Source: Dissophora ornata (lineage: Eukaryota; Mortierellomycota; Mortierellomycetes; Mortierellales; Mortierellaceae). From it: a stretch of DNA of 34,878 nucleotides. The stretch spans positions 1 to 34,878 of the forward strand of contig MU616878.1 of NCBI GenBank assembly GCA_025201705.1, read 5' to 3'. A program made the position numbers and the translations under genes. The notes under the pieces were generated by a model. The model ran no database searches, was not told the DNA's origin, and saw only the letters and a program-made list of their open reading frames with translations. This document shows positions 10,526 to 20,568 of the stretch, in pieces. Position 1 is the stretch's first letter; each line of letters opens with the position of its first letter.

Positions 10526-10531
10526 AATAAA
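10526..10531 (+). terminator. Poly(A) signal of the Thr-rich membrane protein gene
   Basis: AATAAA 23 nt after the stop codon at 10501-10503. Confidence 0.5.
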
Positions 10532-10595
10532 TTTCAACGAGACCCATCAAACCTATGCAAGAATCAACAGGAAAAAAAAAAGATGAATATATTGA

Positions 10596-11533
10596 ACAGA
10601 ACTGGACATTAAAGAGTACGTTGGCAGGCTCAAAGATGTTGAAGCGCACCTCGACTCCCTCTACAACAGCAGCATGGTCCTCAAGAAACACAGATGGAGT
10701 GCGAGAAAGGTGCGAGATAAGGAGTACTTGCAGATTGCCAACCGTCTCTTCAAGTTGGTTGGAGGATCGATTGGCGCCAAGAGACCAAGAGAGAAGACAT
10801 TAACAAAGTCGTGTGGGTTTTGGAAAGATTTCTGCGAAGACCAGACTGTCTTCTCAATCTCTTCTATGGTCTATGCATCTAACATCAGAACTAATATCGC
10901 CTCTCTACAATTAACTGCCTCTCTCTAGGCTAGACCCCTGGGCTACATTGTCGTAGGTGTGAATGAACACTAGTGTCTGGTCTGCGAGGATTTTGTTGGT
11001 CAAGACGACCTCCGCCGCCTATACTACTCGAAGCGCAAGATGTACATTCATCGCAGTTCAAGGACGTCTACGTGATCAATAGAGGCCAACTTATCTCCAG
11101 TCAAAGGATGCGAATGGGAATTACCCATGGATGCAGTCTTCGAGCTCTCACATGGTGGGCGGCAGTATTGAGAGGTATGGTGGGGTCAAGCGACAAGCAC
11201 CGTCAGTCTTGATGGACCATGCACGCCGCAAGAGACTGCGACAAAGAGTAGATGCAGCAAGAAGTCACCATCCAACAACTATTCTGTTCCATGCGGCCAG
11301 TATTACCATCGGGATGTCATGGCCGCCAGAAACATGGTCGATGTGTAAAGTCACCTAGTCCATCAGCGGTATCCCTTGTATCTGCAGCCCAAAGACGCCA
11401 ACGAACGGTATCTACGGAAGGTAAACAGCGCCAGCACCAGCAGCAACAGCAATGGCATCGCCAAGAACATCGACCGCTCCGTGTCTGTTGCTGGATGCAA
11501 GCGTGAGGTTTCTCCCGCAAGTCATTCTATGTG
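10596..11533 (+). pseudogene. Degenerate relic of a TnpB/Fanzor-like (OrfB zinc-ribbon) transposon protein
   Basis: C-terminal part of a transposon-encoded protein decayed in place. One frame carries all homologous blocks: EYVGRLKDVEAHLDSLYN, LKKHRWSARKVRDKEYLQIA and LFKLVGGSIGAKR (10596-10800); GYIVVGVNE (10941); CLVCEDFVGQDDLRRLYYSK with KMYIHR (10974-11054); then CGQYYHRDVMAARNMVDV (11292-11345) and HQRYPLYLQPKDANERYL, then a Ser/Lys-rich tail. CxxC followed by HRDVMAARN is the layout of the TnpB/Fanzor zinc ribbon plus RuvC-III Asp (D codon 11313). Five in-frame stops (10926, 10971, 11073, 11169, 11346) interrupt it, the second zinc-ribbon Cys pair is lost, the N-terminal half is missing, and about 235 bp of unrelated sequence separates the HR and HRD blocks. 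Family recognition is from memory; a decayed gene is certain, Fanzor kinship likely. The TAG at 10926 could be an intron acceptor (CTCTCTCTAG). Confidence 0.7.
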
Positions 11534-11761
11534 AAAGAACGCCTTGTTTGGAAGCAAACGGTGTGGTTGTATGATTGTAGCATATACTCAAAAGTCAAAA
11601 ACTTTATCAATATAGAAAGTAAAATGCCGACGGGGGCCTGTATAGCACCTCACTGGCCAGACACAAGATTGCCCCATGCTGAAAGAGTTGGCCGCTGCAA
11701 GAAACCAAAGACACAAAGACATACCTGTAAGTGTTTATTCTCCGCGATTATGTTGGTGTTT

Positions 11762-11763
<2 letters not shown>

Positions 11764-11793
<30 letters not shown>
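11764..11793. repeat. (GA)n microsatellite
   Basis: About 15 uninterrupted GA dinucleotides. Confidence 0.9.
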
Positions 11794-11795
<2 letters not shown>

Positions 11796-12462
11796 TTCGC
11801 GTCACTTGTCTTCCGGCAGCGACCGTTGGGTGACGCGTCTGTTGCCGCCTTGGGGAAAACAAGACAACGTTTATTGTGATTGTTAGAGCAAAATGCGTTC
11901 AGAGTCATTTCCAAAATTTTGATTCTGCTCGCTTTCGCTCTTATCAGGTAAAAAAATTTCATATGAAAAAAGCCTACGTCATATTTTGAGGTTTTGCGAA
12001 TTTTGGCTCCAAATTGAATGCATTTCTCTTTAAAGGATTAGTGCCGCACTCTGTTATCGCGGCGAACTGCACATCCGAGGTATACAAGGACAAATACTCT
12101 ACGCACAGTGTAGCAACGCTGCCGGACAGGGTGGAGCAAAACCAAAAACACTGCCATATGTGTCTTTCAGATGGAGAAGTTACTTGCATCGTATATTATA
12201 CCGAAGATCAGAGGGGAGGGCTACTTGAAACGACGGGAGCCGAGGAAATATAGAACATGGAATGTTGCGTAGATCGTAGGTGCATATCCTGCCTACATCA
12301 GTAAGGTACTCAGTAAACGACGCGCCTAATGTCCATCCGAGCAGAGGAGTAAGGAGACTGTATCTTCGTACATGGACGAATGCGGTTCACTGGTTTGAGC
12401 TCACCCTCCCGTTTTATTGAGCAGCGACTATTGCATACGACGCGCTTCAAGTGATAGCGCTT

Positions 12463-12468
12463 TTTATT
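12463..12468 (-). terminator. Poly(A) signal of the TBC gene
   Basis: AATAAA on minus, about 250 nt after the stop codon at 12717; the nearest canonical hexamer found by eye. Confidence 0.3.
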
Positions 12469-12716
12469 AGTCACGTCAAAACGATTCTTAGATTCGTTGA
12501 GAATGATAAAGAGTGAGGAGTTGTTTTAATGTGCATTCTTTTTCCTGCTGCAGGCTGTCAAGGATCTGAAACGACGGCAGTGAATAAAAGAGTAACTTCA
12601 ATGGCTTCATCCGGTTACGCCATAGATTGTACGGCGTGAAGTCTACACATCGACACGCCAGTAACACAGGATTGTAAAGGAAACAAAGGCATTTCGTCAA
12701 AAATGCTCCGGTATTT

Positions 12717-15143
12717 TCATTTCTTATCACGGTGCCCAGATCTGGAGGCTTGTGCTGCTGCTCTGACCGTTTTCCTCTTGGCTCGAAATTGATCGTAACG
12801 CCGATCGATATCCTTGGTCGTCAGGTCAAAGGATCCCATCCGCTTGAAACAAGCCTCCATCAACTTGTGGCAGTCAATCAGCTGCTTGGGTATATTCTGC
12901 ACCACCTGGAATACCTCTAAGGGATCGTCAATCTTTGATATCTCAGCTTCATGCATGCGCATGATGGTCAGAGCCACCCGGAACAAGATCTTACGGCCTT
13001 CGTAAAAGAAGCAATCCCACACTCGAAGGATTGACTACAAAAAAAAGTGCATAGTGAAAAATGAAAGAAGATGAGTATCCTGCAACGTATTACAATGGCA
13101 TCTTGGTGAGTATGGCATCAAACAACTACGCGTACCTCAACTGGAAGGATGTTAATAAAAAGAGTCAGGAACCAGTGGCTAGTGACTAGGGTCACTGTCG
13201 GCAATCCTGGACCTTCATCCATCTCGACTGAAGTTGCTCCGCCGCTGAATTTGGCCCATATCGCTGGCAGCCGCTCCATCACTAAAGCCATCAACACTGC
13301 CTGATCAATATTGGCTCCTTCCATAGTGACGTCGTACATCCCCTCTGGTAAAAAGTTTTGGATGATCACTGACAATGTCCAGAACGATTGCTCCTCGTTC
13401 ATGAATAGCAGCAGCATCCCTGCAATGTAGTTGAGCGATTGACAGTATCCGATGGAGGGGCAGTGGAGGCTGAAGGCCAATAGGACGCGTCGGAGGGATT
13501 GAATGGCGGCAACACTGTCCGTTGAAAGGTGCGAACCTCCATCCTGCTGCTGTGTGATTTGAGATTTGAAATTAATGTTCTCTGGAAATGTCCTGTGAAG
13601 ATCTGCAGAGTGAAAAAAAGGTGCTCATAAATCAGTTGCCTTGAATCAGCGAGCATGAGGCTATGGGGCAAGCCTAACTTAAAAGGATGTCGGGTCTAAT
13701 GATCGTGAAGCGCACCTCGTTCAATTACTTCAGCGTGTTCGTTCGCTGATCCTTTCGCTTTTGCTTGGGTGACCAATCTCTTGAATAGTCCCGGGTTCGC
13801 CTTGCATTTGTCCTCTGCACCGCTGTAATGAAACCATGCCTGTGGGGTAAATAGATAAAAAATAAATAAATGGCAATCCACTGCTTCTAGACGTGATGGT
13901 AGTACGAAATAAAGTCTGTCGTCGCATCTGACCACTCTGTTTGGCGTTCAGGGTACTTACTTCTCCTCGCAATGCTGGGGGGATGCCCTTTCGGATGTAT
14001 CTTTTCACTTTGATGTTGTTTGTTGTTTTGTTGTCATTGAGGGGAAAATCAGCAAAAGAAAAATCTCAATCAGTCCCCAGATGCGCTCCTGATCAACTGT
14101 TTTGTTACTCATTCATCCATAGCGAACAAAAGAATCAAAGCTCTCTTACGTTTCGCTGACCGAGGAGGGAGTTCTCCATGTGAATCATTCATGAAGATAG
14201 CCCATTTTTGCCGACGTCTCTCCATGATTGGTATGTAATACGTCTCAAAGATGACAAAGTCATGATGTGAAAGCCATTGAGACTCCTTCTTGAATCCATA
14301 CTGATCCCTAAGTAACAAGGTAGAAAAAAGATACTCCGAATTAGAAATTTGATGTATGATGTATTTGTATGTGGTGTATCAATTAGATAAAGTGGTGAGA
14401 GCCATGCTCCTGGATTACACTTACCTCTCAACGTGGTCATCATTGGTTTCTTCGACAAGTACTATGGGCTTAAGTTTCGAATTCTTTGATTTGGGCTTGG
14501 GATCCAACTGTCCAGGAGGGCCGTTGGACGAGTGCGTCTCCTTGGATTCACTGGTGTAATTGCTTTGTGTCGCAGTTTGAGGAAAGAACGAGAGTTTGGG
14601 CGTAGATCGCGAGGCGATTTGAGAGGTTTGCACATTCAGGTGTTGATACGGCGAGTTAGAGGTAGGGTTTGAGGACTGTAAAGCCGGCTGTTGCGATGGT
14701 TGGGGGTGCTGTTGTTGATACTGCTGGTTTTGATATCGATGATTATGATTGCGTTCAACACCATGCTCATGTTCATGCCTCTGGTCAAACTGAGATCCTT
14801 TCCTATCCCCATACGACGATGGCAACGAGCGCTCTGATGCGTATTGTTGATCAAGGTTCTCGGAGGATCCATAGGCGTCCAATTGTGTCTGCGTCAGACT
14901 AGGCGAGTCGACGTACATATCCCCAAAGTTTTTCCTGAGGCTATGGGTTGTCGAATCCGCTGTGTGAGACCGAGCTCGGCGAAGGCCATCGATGGATTTG
15001 CTGGACTTGAGTGCTTGCCGCTGGGCCGACTGCGTCTGGTAGTCGTACTGTTGATGCGTTGATGCCGCATCATTACCCCTGGACACAAAGTCATTGGTCT
15101 TGTAACGACTAAGAGACATTGATGCGGATGTCGCCATCGCCAT
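12717..15143 (-). CDS. TBC-domain Rab GTPase-activating protein, Msb3/Gyp3-like
   Basis: Accelerates GTP hydrolysis on Rab proteins in vesicle trafficking, probably in polarised secretion as for yeast Msb3/Gyp3. Six exons: 15143-14425, 14307-14150, 14007-13961, 13839-13716, 13602-13136, 13034-12717; all phases close, giving 610 aa. Residues 1-240 are low-complexity, rich in Ser, Gln and His (probably disordered). The TBC domain starts near 300 (RKGIPPALRGE) and runs to about 560. Both catalytic fingers are present: Arg353 in IERDLHRTFPEN and Gln404 in YCQSLN. Further family blocks are GANIDQAVLM, LVTSHWFLTLFINILPVE and VWDCFFYEG. A basic tail ends RSGHRDKK. The start is the ATG of MAMATSAS; the frame reaches only a TTG two codons upstream. 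The leader on minus is CT-rich. GAP activity is expected; the exact Rab is unknown. Confidence 0.92.
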
Positions 15144-15870
15144 TGTCAACTGTCTGTCTTAGCTGACCGAAAATGGAGGACTGCCTGATCGAATGGTGGC
15201 GTTTCAGTGATGCGTTGCTGTGCGGGCTACCCGATGATGGGTCTGTTCTTCAGTGGTTGGCCGCTGCGTGATGGAGAGATGCCAGCGTCTTGCGTCAAGA
15301 ACGATGCGTTGAGAGAGAGGGATGGCGGTTCCTGTAAAGCCTGTTCCGTGGTTCTATCTTTGATGAGTCCCAAGTCTTGCGGTTATCCCTGAGCGATATA
15401 CTCCTTGAACACAAAAGATGACTTGAGATGAGTAGGTAGGAAGGCAAGAAAGAAATCAAAAGACCGGCACCAAGGAATCTCAGATGGAAGTATAGAGGAG
15501 TAGGAGTAGCAGAATCGACGAATGAATGGATGGAAAGACGAGAAAGGAGGGAAGGAGAGGAGAGGCAGAGCAGGAAAATCCCCAATGCAATAGGCGATAA
15601 GCTCCACTCCACAAGGGACGCACAGGGTATACGTCCGGAGATACAAAAAGAAGACATGTAGCTGGATCTCAGAGACGGCGCTCTTGTCTTCGTTTGGTGG
15701 CAACAATAGGCTTTTCAGAAAAATGGACTGACTGCTCTGCACGCGTCCCAATGATGTTGCAGACCCTGAAGGGGTGCCATTCTTTTTTTATTCATGAAAC
15801 AAAAAAAAAACTAGAAAAAAAGGCTCAGACTGGGGCCAGACAGGGGCTCAAACAATGCTGCTTATAGCGC
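15144..15870. other. Intergenic: TBC promoter/leader and 3' flank of the GST-VOC gene
   Basis: No gene seen. The plus strand is GA-rich at about 15410-15570, so the minus strand is the CT-rich leader and promoter of the TBC gene. A-runs and T-runs at 15783-15822 belong to the 3' flank of the GST-VOC gene. Confidence 0.55.
15787..15792 (-). terminator. Poly(A) signal of the GST-VOC gene
   Basis: AATAAA on minus, 79 nt after the stop codon at 15871. Confidence 0.5.
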
Positions 15871-17506
15871 TCATTTGCCCACATTTTGTGGAGCCTCATT
15901 GATGGTCAAGATGTTGCCATCGGGGTCTGCGAACTGGGCCATGGAGCCCCAGGGCATCTTTGTGGGAGGCATCTTAAACTCGACGCCCTGGCAATGCCAA
16001 AAAAAAAGTGTTAACTTGAGAAACTCTCGATCCTTATGAGAGCAAGCATATATTGGGTAAACGACATAGCAGCCATTACCTTCTTGACAAGTCTGTCGTG
16101 TGTCTCCTGAACATTTCTGACAGTGAAGGAGATACCAGTGTTGTGCTTGGGCATGTCATGCTTCTCCTCGGACGACTTTCCGGCGGAGTAGACCGTGAAT
16201 TTTGTCCTCTCCTGCGCGTTGACAATGAACTCGATATATCTGCCATCAGGACCCGTGTGTTCAGGCTGTACATTTGATACTGTGAGAAGACCTAGTGTCT
16301 TCGCGTAGAACTCGTATGCTAGAAGGAGAGAAATAAGAGTAGCTGGTAAATAAGTGATTGAAGATGAAACAAATGAATGAACAGAGGATCACAGAGAAGA
16401 CGATACCTGGCTCCCATTCACTGACAACAACTCCAGTCGAATACAGGCCAACCATAGGAGGGGAAGGGCGGTATTCCCATCGACCGCCGTCAATATAGGC
16501 ACGGATGCGAGGGTTAGAGTCGAGACGCTCGTAGAGCGTGCGGAGGCCAGGGCGAACGGTCTCAGAGACGAGTGCATTCATGTGCTCTGGGTATTCTGAG
16601 TAGAAATAGCTCATCCAGTCATACCAGGGGAATTCCGCGTAAGTTGTCTGCAATGATCGAAGCCGTGGGAGTGAAGGGTGGGTCAGTTGAAATGCTTGTT
16701 GCTATTAAAGTTATGCAACCTAAATCATGCGCGGAGTGCATAAACGGAGTCGTGATGCACCAATGAAAAGTATGAGGTTGGCTGTTACCTTTTCACCCAA
16801 GAGATATCCGTTTGAGCCATTCTTGACAAGGTAGCGCTCCACTCCATCAAATAACGGAACGAGTTTCTCGAAGGCACTGTCGATACATTCCTTGCTTTTG
16901 GGATCTGACTTAGCCCAAATCTCCATGTGAATCGTGTTGAGAACGTCCTCGTGAGCGCACTCGAAGCAGGCATCCAGGATTGCATCGTCTTCCAGGGTCT
17001 CACCGGTCAGTTCGAAGAGGCGTCCCAAGTAGCGCATCAAAGCAGGGACCTGGGCTACAGTGAATGCCGCTCCATTGGCCTTGTAATGGGTCAGGACGGG
17101 AAGAAGACCGAATGGAGTCTCCTTTTTGCCGGCAGGCCAGTCCACAGGGATAGCGCTGGTGTAGGTTGCCTAGTTGGTATATACGTTGGAGGGTAATGTT
17201 GAAGGATGATGGGTTGACAACGCTGAGAACTATCATCCTCTACTTCTATACTTGGAAAGGTGAGAAACGGAGACATACCCCGACGTATTCGAGCAACAAG
17301 CGTGGAACCTCGGCGCGAGCACGGTAAGCCATGTAAAGGACTTCAAATCGCGAGCTCTTGAGGGTTTCAGACTTGATGGTGTACTTGTCCTGGGGATAAG
17401 CATAATCAGCTTGGTCAACCTTGATCTTCTTGGATGACTGGGCGACGGTCTCCATGTCGATATCCTTGACAGCATCTGCGTTGGAGATAGAGGTTCTCTT
17501 GGTCAT
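15871..17506 (-). CDS. Glutathione S-transferase-like / VOC (glyoxalase-fold) fusion protein
   Basis: Five exons: 17506-17279, 17169-16789, 16647-16407, 16318-16080, 15987-15871; all phases close, giving 401 aa. Residues about 37-110 look like a GST thioredoxin-fold domain of sigma/alpha type (FEVLYMAYRARAEVPRLLLEYVG, then GLLPVLTHY and QVPALMRYLGRLFEL); about 120-230 like the helical GST C-domain (YLLGEKTTYAEFPWYDW). Residues about 250-398 form a vicinal-oxygen-chelate domain (AYEFYAKTLGLLTV, GRYIEFIVN, GISFTVRNVQETHDRLVKKG, MAQFADPDGNILTINEAP). The combination suggests glutathione-dependent handling of an electrophile or a glyoxalase/isomerase-type reaction, but substrate is unknown. The usual GST Tyr/Ser near the N-terminus is not obvious (LYMAYRARAE). 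The upstream frame starts only at GTG, so the ATG at 17506 is used. Probably cytosolic: no targeting signal is seen. Confidence 0.85.
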
Positions 17507-17626
17507 CGTGGTAGAATGGAAGCGAAACACTTGGGAGTGATGGAGTTGAGAAGGAAGGGGGAGGAAACAGAGTCGTGGCAGAATGAATGTGGCGGTTGTG
17601 TGTTCTTCAAAGACAGCAATGGCCCT

Positions 17627-17634
17627 TATTTATA
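17627..17634 (-). promoter_or_regulatory. TATA box of the GST-VOC gene
   Basis: TATAAATA on minus, about 120 nt upstream of the ATG at 17506, in a GC-balanced context (CGCGTATAAATAAGG). Confidence 0.5.
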
Positions 17635-17979
17635 CGCGACAGATCTCTGAACTGTTGCTAAAATTGGTGGCGGCCTTGTTCTGCGCCGTCGACGCACCTC
17701 CACACCACAAATTGAGCAGCCAATTGCATCAAGGCATCGCTCATAGTCGCAAATCATAAAACTGTAAGTGTCGCATTATTTCTTGGATTTGATGGCGTTC
17801 AGCATCAACTAGTAGACAAACTCAAGGCAAGAGGCGCACGTGGCCATGTCTTGCCACTGTTATGCAAACGACAAAAAAAGGCGAATAACATGTGTACATC
17901 TAAATAACTCCTGATCGTATTCCAGCATGGTCTTATTCATTGAAGCATACATTTGTTGGGTGATGATGAGTGATTATTA

Positions 17980-17985
17980 TTTATT
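17980..17985 (-). terminator. Poly(A) signal of HMG-CoA synthase
   Basis: AATAAA on minus, 59 nt after the stop codon at 18044. Confidence 0.55.
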
Positions 17986-18043
17986 GGATGTAATTTACAA
18001 AGGCACAGATCTAAACAAAAAGGAAAGCCGCTGCTCGTTGTAT

Positions 18044-19672
18044 TTAGGCGCGAGCATACGTCCTGCGGAACTTCTCATCGATGCGCTGGAGATAGTACGT
18101 TCCCTTGGCAAGAGTCGAGATGTCACCAACAGGGTTGTAGTCCTTGAGCAAGGCAGTCTCCTCACGCAACTTCAAGTGATCGGCGAAAACCTGGGGAGTC
18201 ACCTTAACGCGGTCTTCCAGACGAGACTGGATCTGAAGGGTATCCCTGAACTTCTCAGTCGAGGCAACGACCTTCAACGAGAAGAAGGTGGCAGCGGATC
18301 CAGATCCGTAAGAGAACATGCCGATACGCTTGTTCAAGATCTCCTCATCGGGAGTAGACGACAACAAACTGGAAAGGCAGGCCCAAACGGAGGCAGTGTA
18401 CATATTTCCGACGTTGGTGGAAGCATAGATCGAGGGAATGACCTTCTTCTGGTACTCGCTCTTGGTGAACTGCATCATGGCGCGCTCCAGACCTTTGTCG
18501 TAGTACGACTCTTCAGAGTGGCCGAACTTGGCATACTCCTTGACAGCGGCGTAGGCTTCGTTCTCGGGATCCTTGAGCATGTCATTGTAGGCGAGGCGGC
18601 CGAAGGCTTTCTGGACGAGCTTGCAGTTGGGGGCGTGGAATGCGAGGTGGTCGATATCCTTGTTCGTGATCAACTGCTCAGGGTTGGGGCTGTAACGCTT
18701 GGAGAACTTTTGGGTGAAGAGGCTGTAGCAGGCATCGACAGAGCGGATGTAGCAAGTGTTGGAGAAGTGGCCATCAACAGTGGGGTATTCGCTGGCGAGC
18801 TCTGGCTTGTAGAAGTCCCAAAGATGGTTCATGTGTGATGCACGGACACCTTGGTCAAAGACAACGGGTGCGTTAGGTCCGATAAGGACGGCGACAGCGC
18901 CAGCACCTCCAGTGGGGCGAGCGGGGCCTTCAGCATAGGAGGCGATATCAGCAGCGACAGCAATAGCATAGCGACCGTCCCAGGACGAGGACTCGATCCA
19001 GTTCACGGCGTTGAAGACACTGGCAGTGCCTCCGTAGCAGGCGTTCTTGGTGTCGATTCCGACGACGTCAAAGTTGCCAGACTCCTCAAAGAGGGACATG
19101 AGCACAGTCTTGACGGACTTTGACTTGTCGATGATGGACTCTGTGCCAACCTCAAGGAAGCCAATGTCCTTGTATGAAATGTTGTGCTTCTCAACGAGGT
19201 TTTGTACAACTATTCAATGGATCGGAAGGTGCCGGTCAGCGTACAGTACACATGTTTTGAAACACAGCACAGGAGCACAAGATAATTTCTTGCTGATCTG
19301 ACTGCGAAGTGATTTTACGCGTGCTCTGTCCTCATCGACCTGTCAAGCTGATGCGACGTGTGCTTACCAGTGAGGGAGATGGAGTTGATGTCCTCGCGGT
19401 CATCGCAGACAGCCATCTTGGTCTGGCCCAGACCAATGGTGTACTTTCCGGCAGAGACGCCATCGAACTGCTCGAGCTCGGCCTGCTCCACATACTATGG
19501 GGATGAAACAAGATGCAGATGAATCAGCGTCAGCATCGTGTTGGCAACTAGATGCGTGGCTGCGTGTGATTCGCTTTAGAGAACACGGGCATACCTTGGA
19601 GGGGAAGTAGAACTCGAGGGCGAGGATGCCGACGTTAGCGGGGAAGGTGCTGTTAGGGATAGATCCGACCAT
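18044..19672 (-). CDS. ERG13: Hydroxymethylglutaryl-CoA synthase
   Basis: Condenses acetyl-CoA with acetoacetyl-CoA to HMG-CoA, the entry to the mevalonate pathway for sterols and isoprenoids; cytosolic. Three exons: 19672-19595, 19494-19368, 19209-18044 (introns 100 and 158 bp), giving 456 aa, the usual length. Catalytic residues are all visible: Glu88 in FLEVGTES, the acyl-enzyme Cys126 in NACYGGTA and His260 in FHAPNCK. Other family blocks are [12 protein letters not shown] near the N-terminus, [16 protein letters not shown] and [16 protein letters not shown]. An in-frame ATG at 19750 would add 26 Ser/Ala-rich residues, but a TATA-like element lies only about 30 nt upstream of it, so transcription probably starts near or inside that ATG and 19672 is preferred. 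Two copies of a 15-bp motif lie in the upstream region. Confidence 0.96.
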
Positions 19673-19780
19673 TGTTGATTCTGTGATAGACGGTGAAGGC
19701 AAGGCTGCTGTTGCTGGTGAAGAAGAAGAGAGAGTGGAGAGAAGGGTCATGGTGTAGTCCGTTGCGGGAGCGGTGCCTGG

Positions 19781-19790
19781 ATATTTATGT
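19781..19790 (-). promoter_or_regulatory. TATA-like element of HMG-CoA synthase
   Basis: ACATAAATAT on minus, about 30 nt upstream of the ATG at 19750 and 110 nt upstream of the preferred ATG at 19672; this spacing argues for the second ATG. Confidence 0.4.
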
Positions 19791-19820
19791 AGAAGAGGTG
19801 GAGTGAGTTGGGGCTGGTGA

Positions 19821-20195
19821 AAAAGATCGGATGATGTTTAGTGTTCGAATAAAGTCCGTCCTTTTTTATCTCTGCGGCTATCTCTCGCTTCCTATTTTCG
19901 ACGCAGGTCAGAGAACGGGGGCAGAACAGAACAGAGCAGAGGTGTGCTGCAGACTGCTGTTTTGGACAGGTGGGATGGAGCAAAGGCCAATTGACGGGAA
20001 GCACTGCAGACAAGCACAGGCGAGGTGTTGAAACAGAACAGAAGAATGAAAGTGAGTGGGCGGTGAGAGCCCTCGCCTCACAATTTTTATTTGTTTCGTT
20101 TTCCTCTCGGAAAGTGGCATGATCTGATCTTCCAGAGGGGACAGACACGGCACCCGCGCATCACATCACATCCCCTCTGCAAAAGATCGGATGAT
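19821..20195. promoter_or_regulatory. Duplicated 15-bp motif upstream of HMG-CoA synthase
   Basis: AAAAGATCGGATGAT occurs exactly at 19821-19835 and 20181-20195. On the minus strand its core reads ATCATCCGAT. SREBP-type factors recognise ATCA-containing sites in sterol genes of several fungi, so a regulatory role is possible but is inference only. Confidence 0.35.
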
Positions 20196-20471
20196 TTTTG
20201 TTTCCAGTTGGGAGCCACGCGCCTCATCCGTGCATCGATGTTGCGACCTTCACTTTCGGATCCACGCGGACGTCAGCATCGCTCTGATCTCCATCCTCCG
20301 TGCTGTACTATCCTCTTCGCACGAGGAAAATTGAACTTGCTCGATCTGCAATGCTAACGCGTGATTGGTCAGCTCTCTATCTCCCAAAGGTCCTCCCAGC
20401 TCTCTTCATAGCTCACAGCACGTAGTGCGCACATACATCGTCCACGTATCCAGCCATCTTGCATGGTTTTG

Positions 20472-20477
20472 TTTATT
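20472..20477 (-). terminator. Poly(A) signal of the cyclophilin gene
   Basis: AATAAA on minus, 92 nt after the stop codon at 20569. Confidence 0.5.
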
Positions 20478-20568
20478 ATGCGCTGAAACGAGATGCCAAA
20501 AAAAGTAGTGTATAGTACAGGAGTGGCGTAGAAACATAAAAAACAACGGAGCACATCAACTGCTGTCT

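Larger units (their letters stand above)
11534..12716. other. Unexplained intergenic region, possible further element debris
   Basis: No gene recognised. It holds a GA microsatellite (11764-11793), an AT-rich stretch around 11910-12010, an open frame at 12014-12253 (CHMCLSDGEVTCI in its product, no family recognised) and, near 12460-12716, the 3' flank of the TBC gene. Its position directly after the transposon relic makes it a candidate for the 3' end of that element, but no terminal inverted repeats or target-site duplication were found by eye. Confidence 0.4.
17507..18043. other. Intergenic: GST-VOC promoter and HMG-CoA synthase 3' flank
   Basis: No gene seen. It holds the TATA box at 17627-17634 of the GST-VOC gene and the poly(A) signal of HMG-CoA synthase. 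Confidence 0.6.
19673..20568. other. HMG-CoA synthase upstream region
   Basis: No gene seen. It contains the TATA-like element at 19781-19790, two exact copies of AAAAGATCGGATGAT 360 bp apart, and at its right end the 3' flank of the cyclophilin gene. Confidence 0.55.

Noticed and set aside
14636..15094. Alternative-frame ORFs over TBC exon 1
   Set aside because: Shadows of the Gln/Ser-rich exon 1; only the chosen frame joins in phase to the TBC domain.
17507..17530. Eight-codon extension of the GST-VOC start
   Set aside because: It begins with GTG, not ATG; the ATG at 17506 has a good context.
17927..18838. 303-codon plus-strand open frame
   Set aside because: It lies antisense to the well-supported HMG-CoA synthase exon and its product shows no family motif; codon bias of the real gene keeps the opposite strand open.
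19673..19750. Longer HMG-CoA synthase N-terminus from the ATG at 19750
   Set aside because: A TATA-like element only about 30 nt upstream places transcription start at or after this ATG, and the extra 26 residues lack family similarity or a mitochondrial signal.
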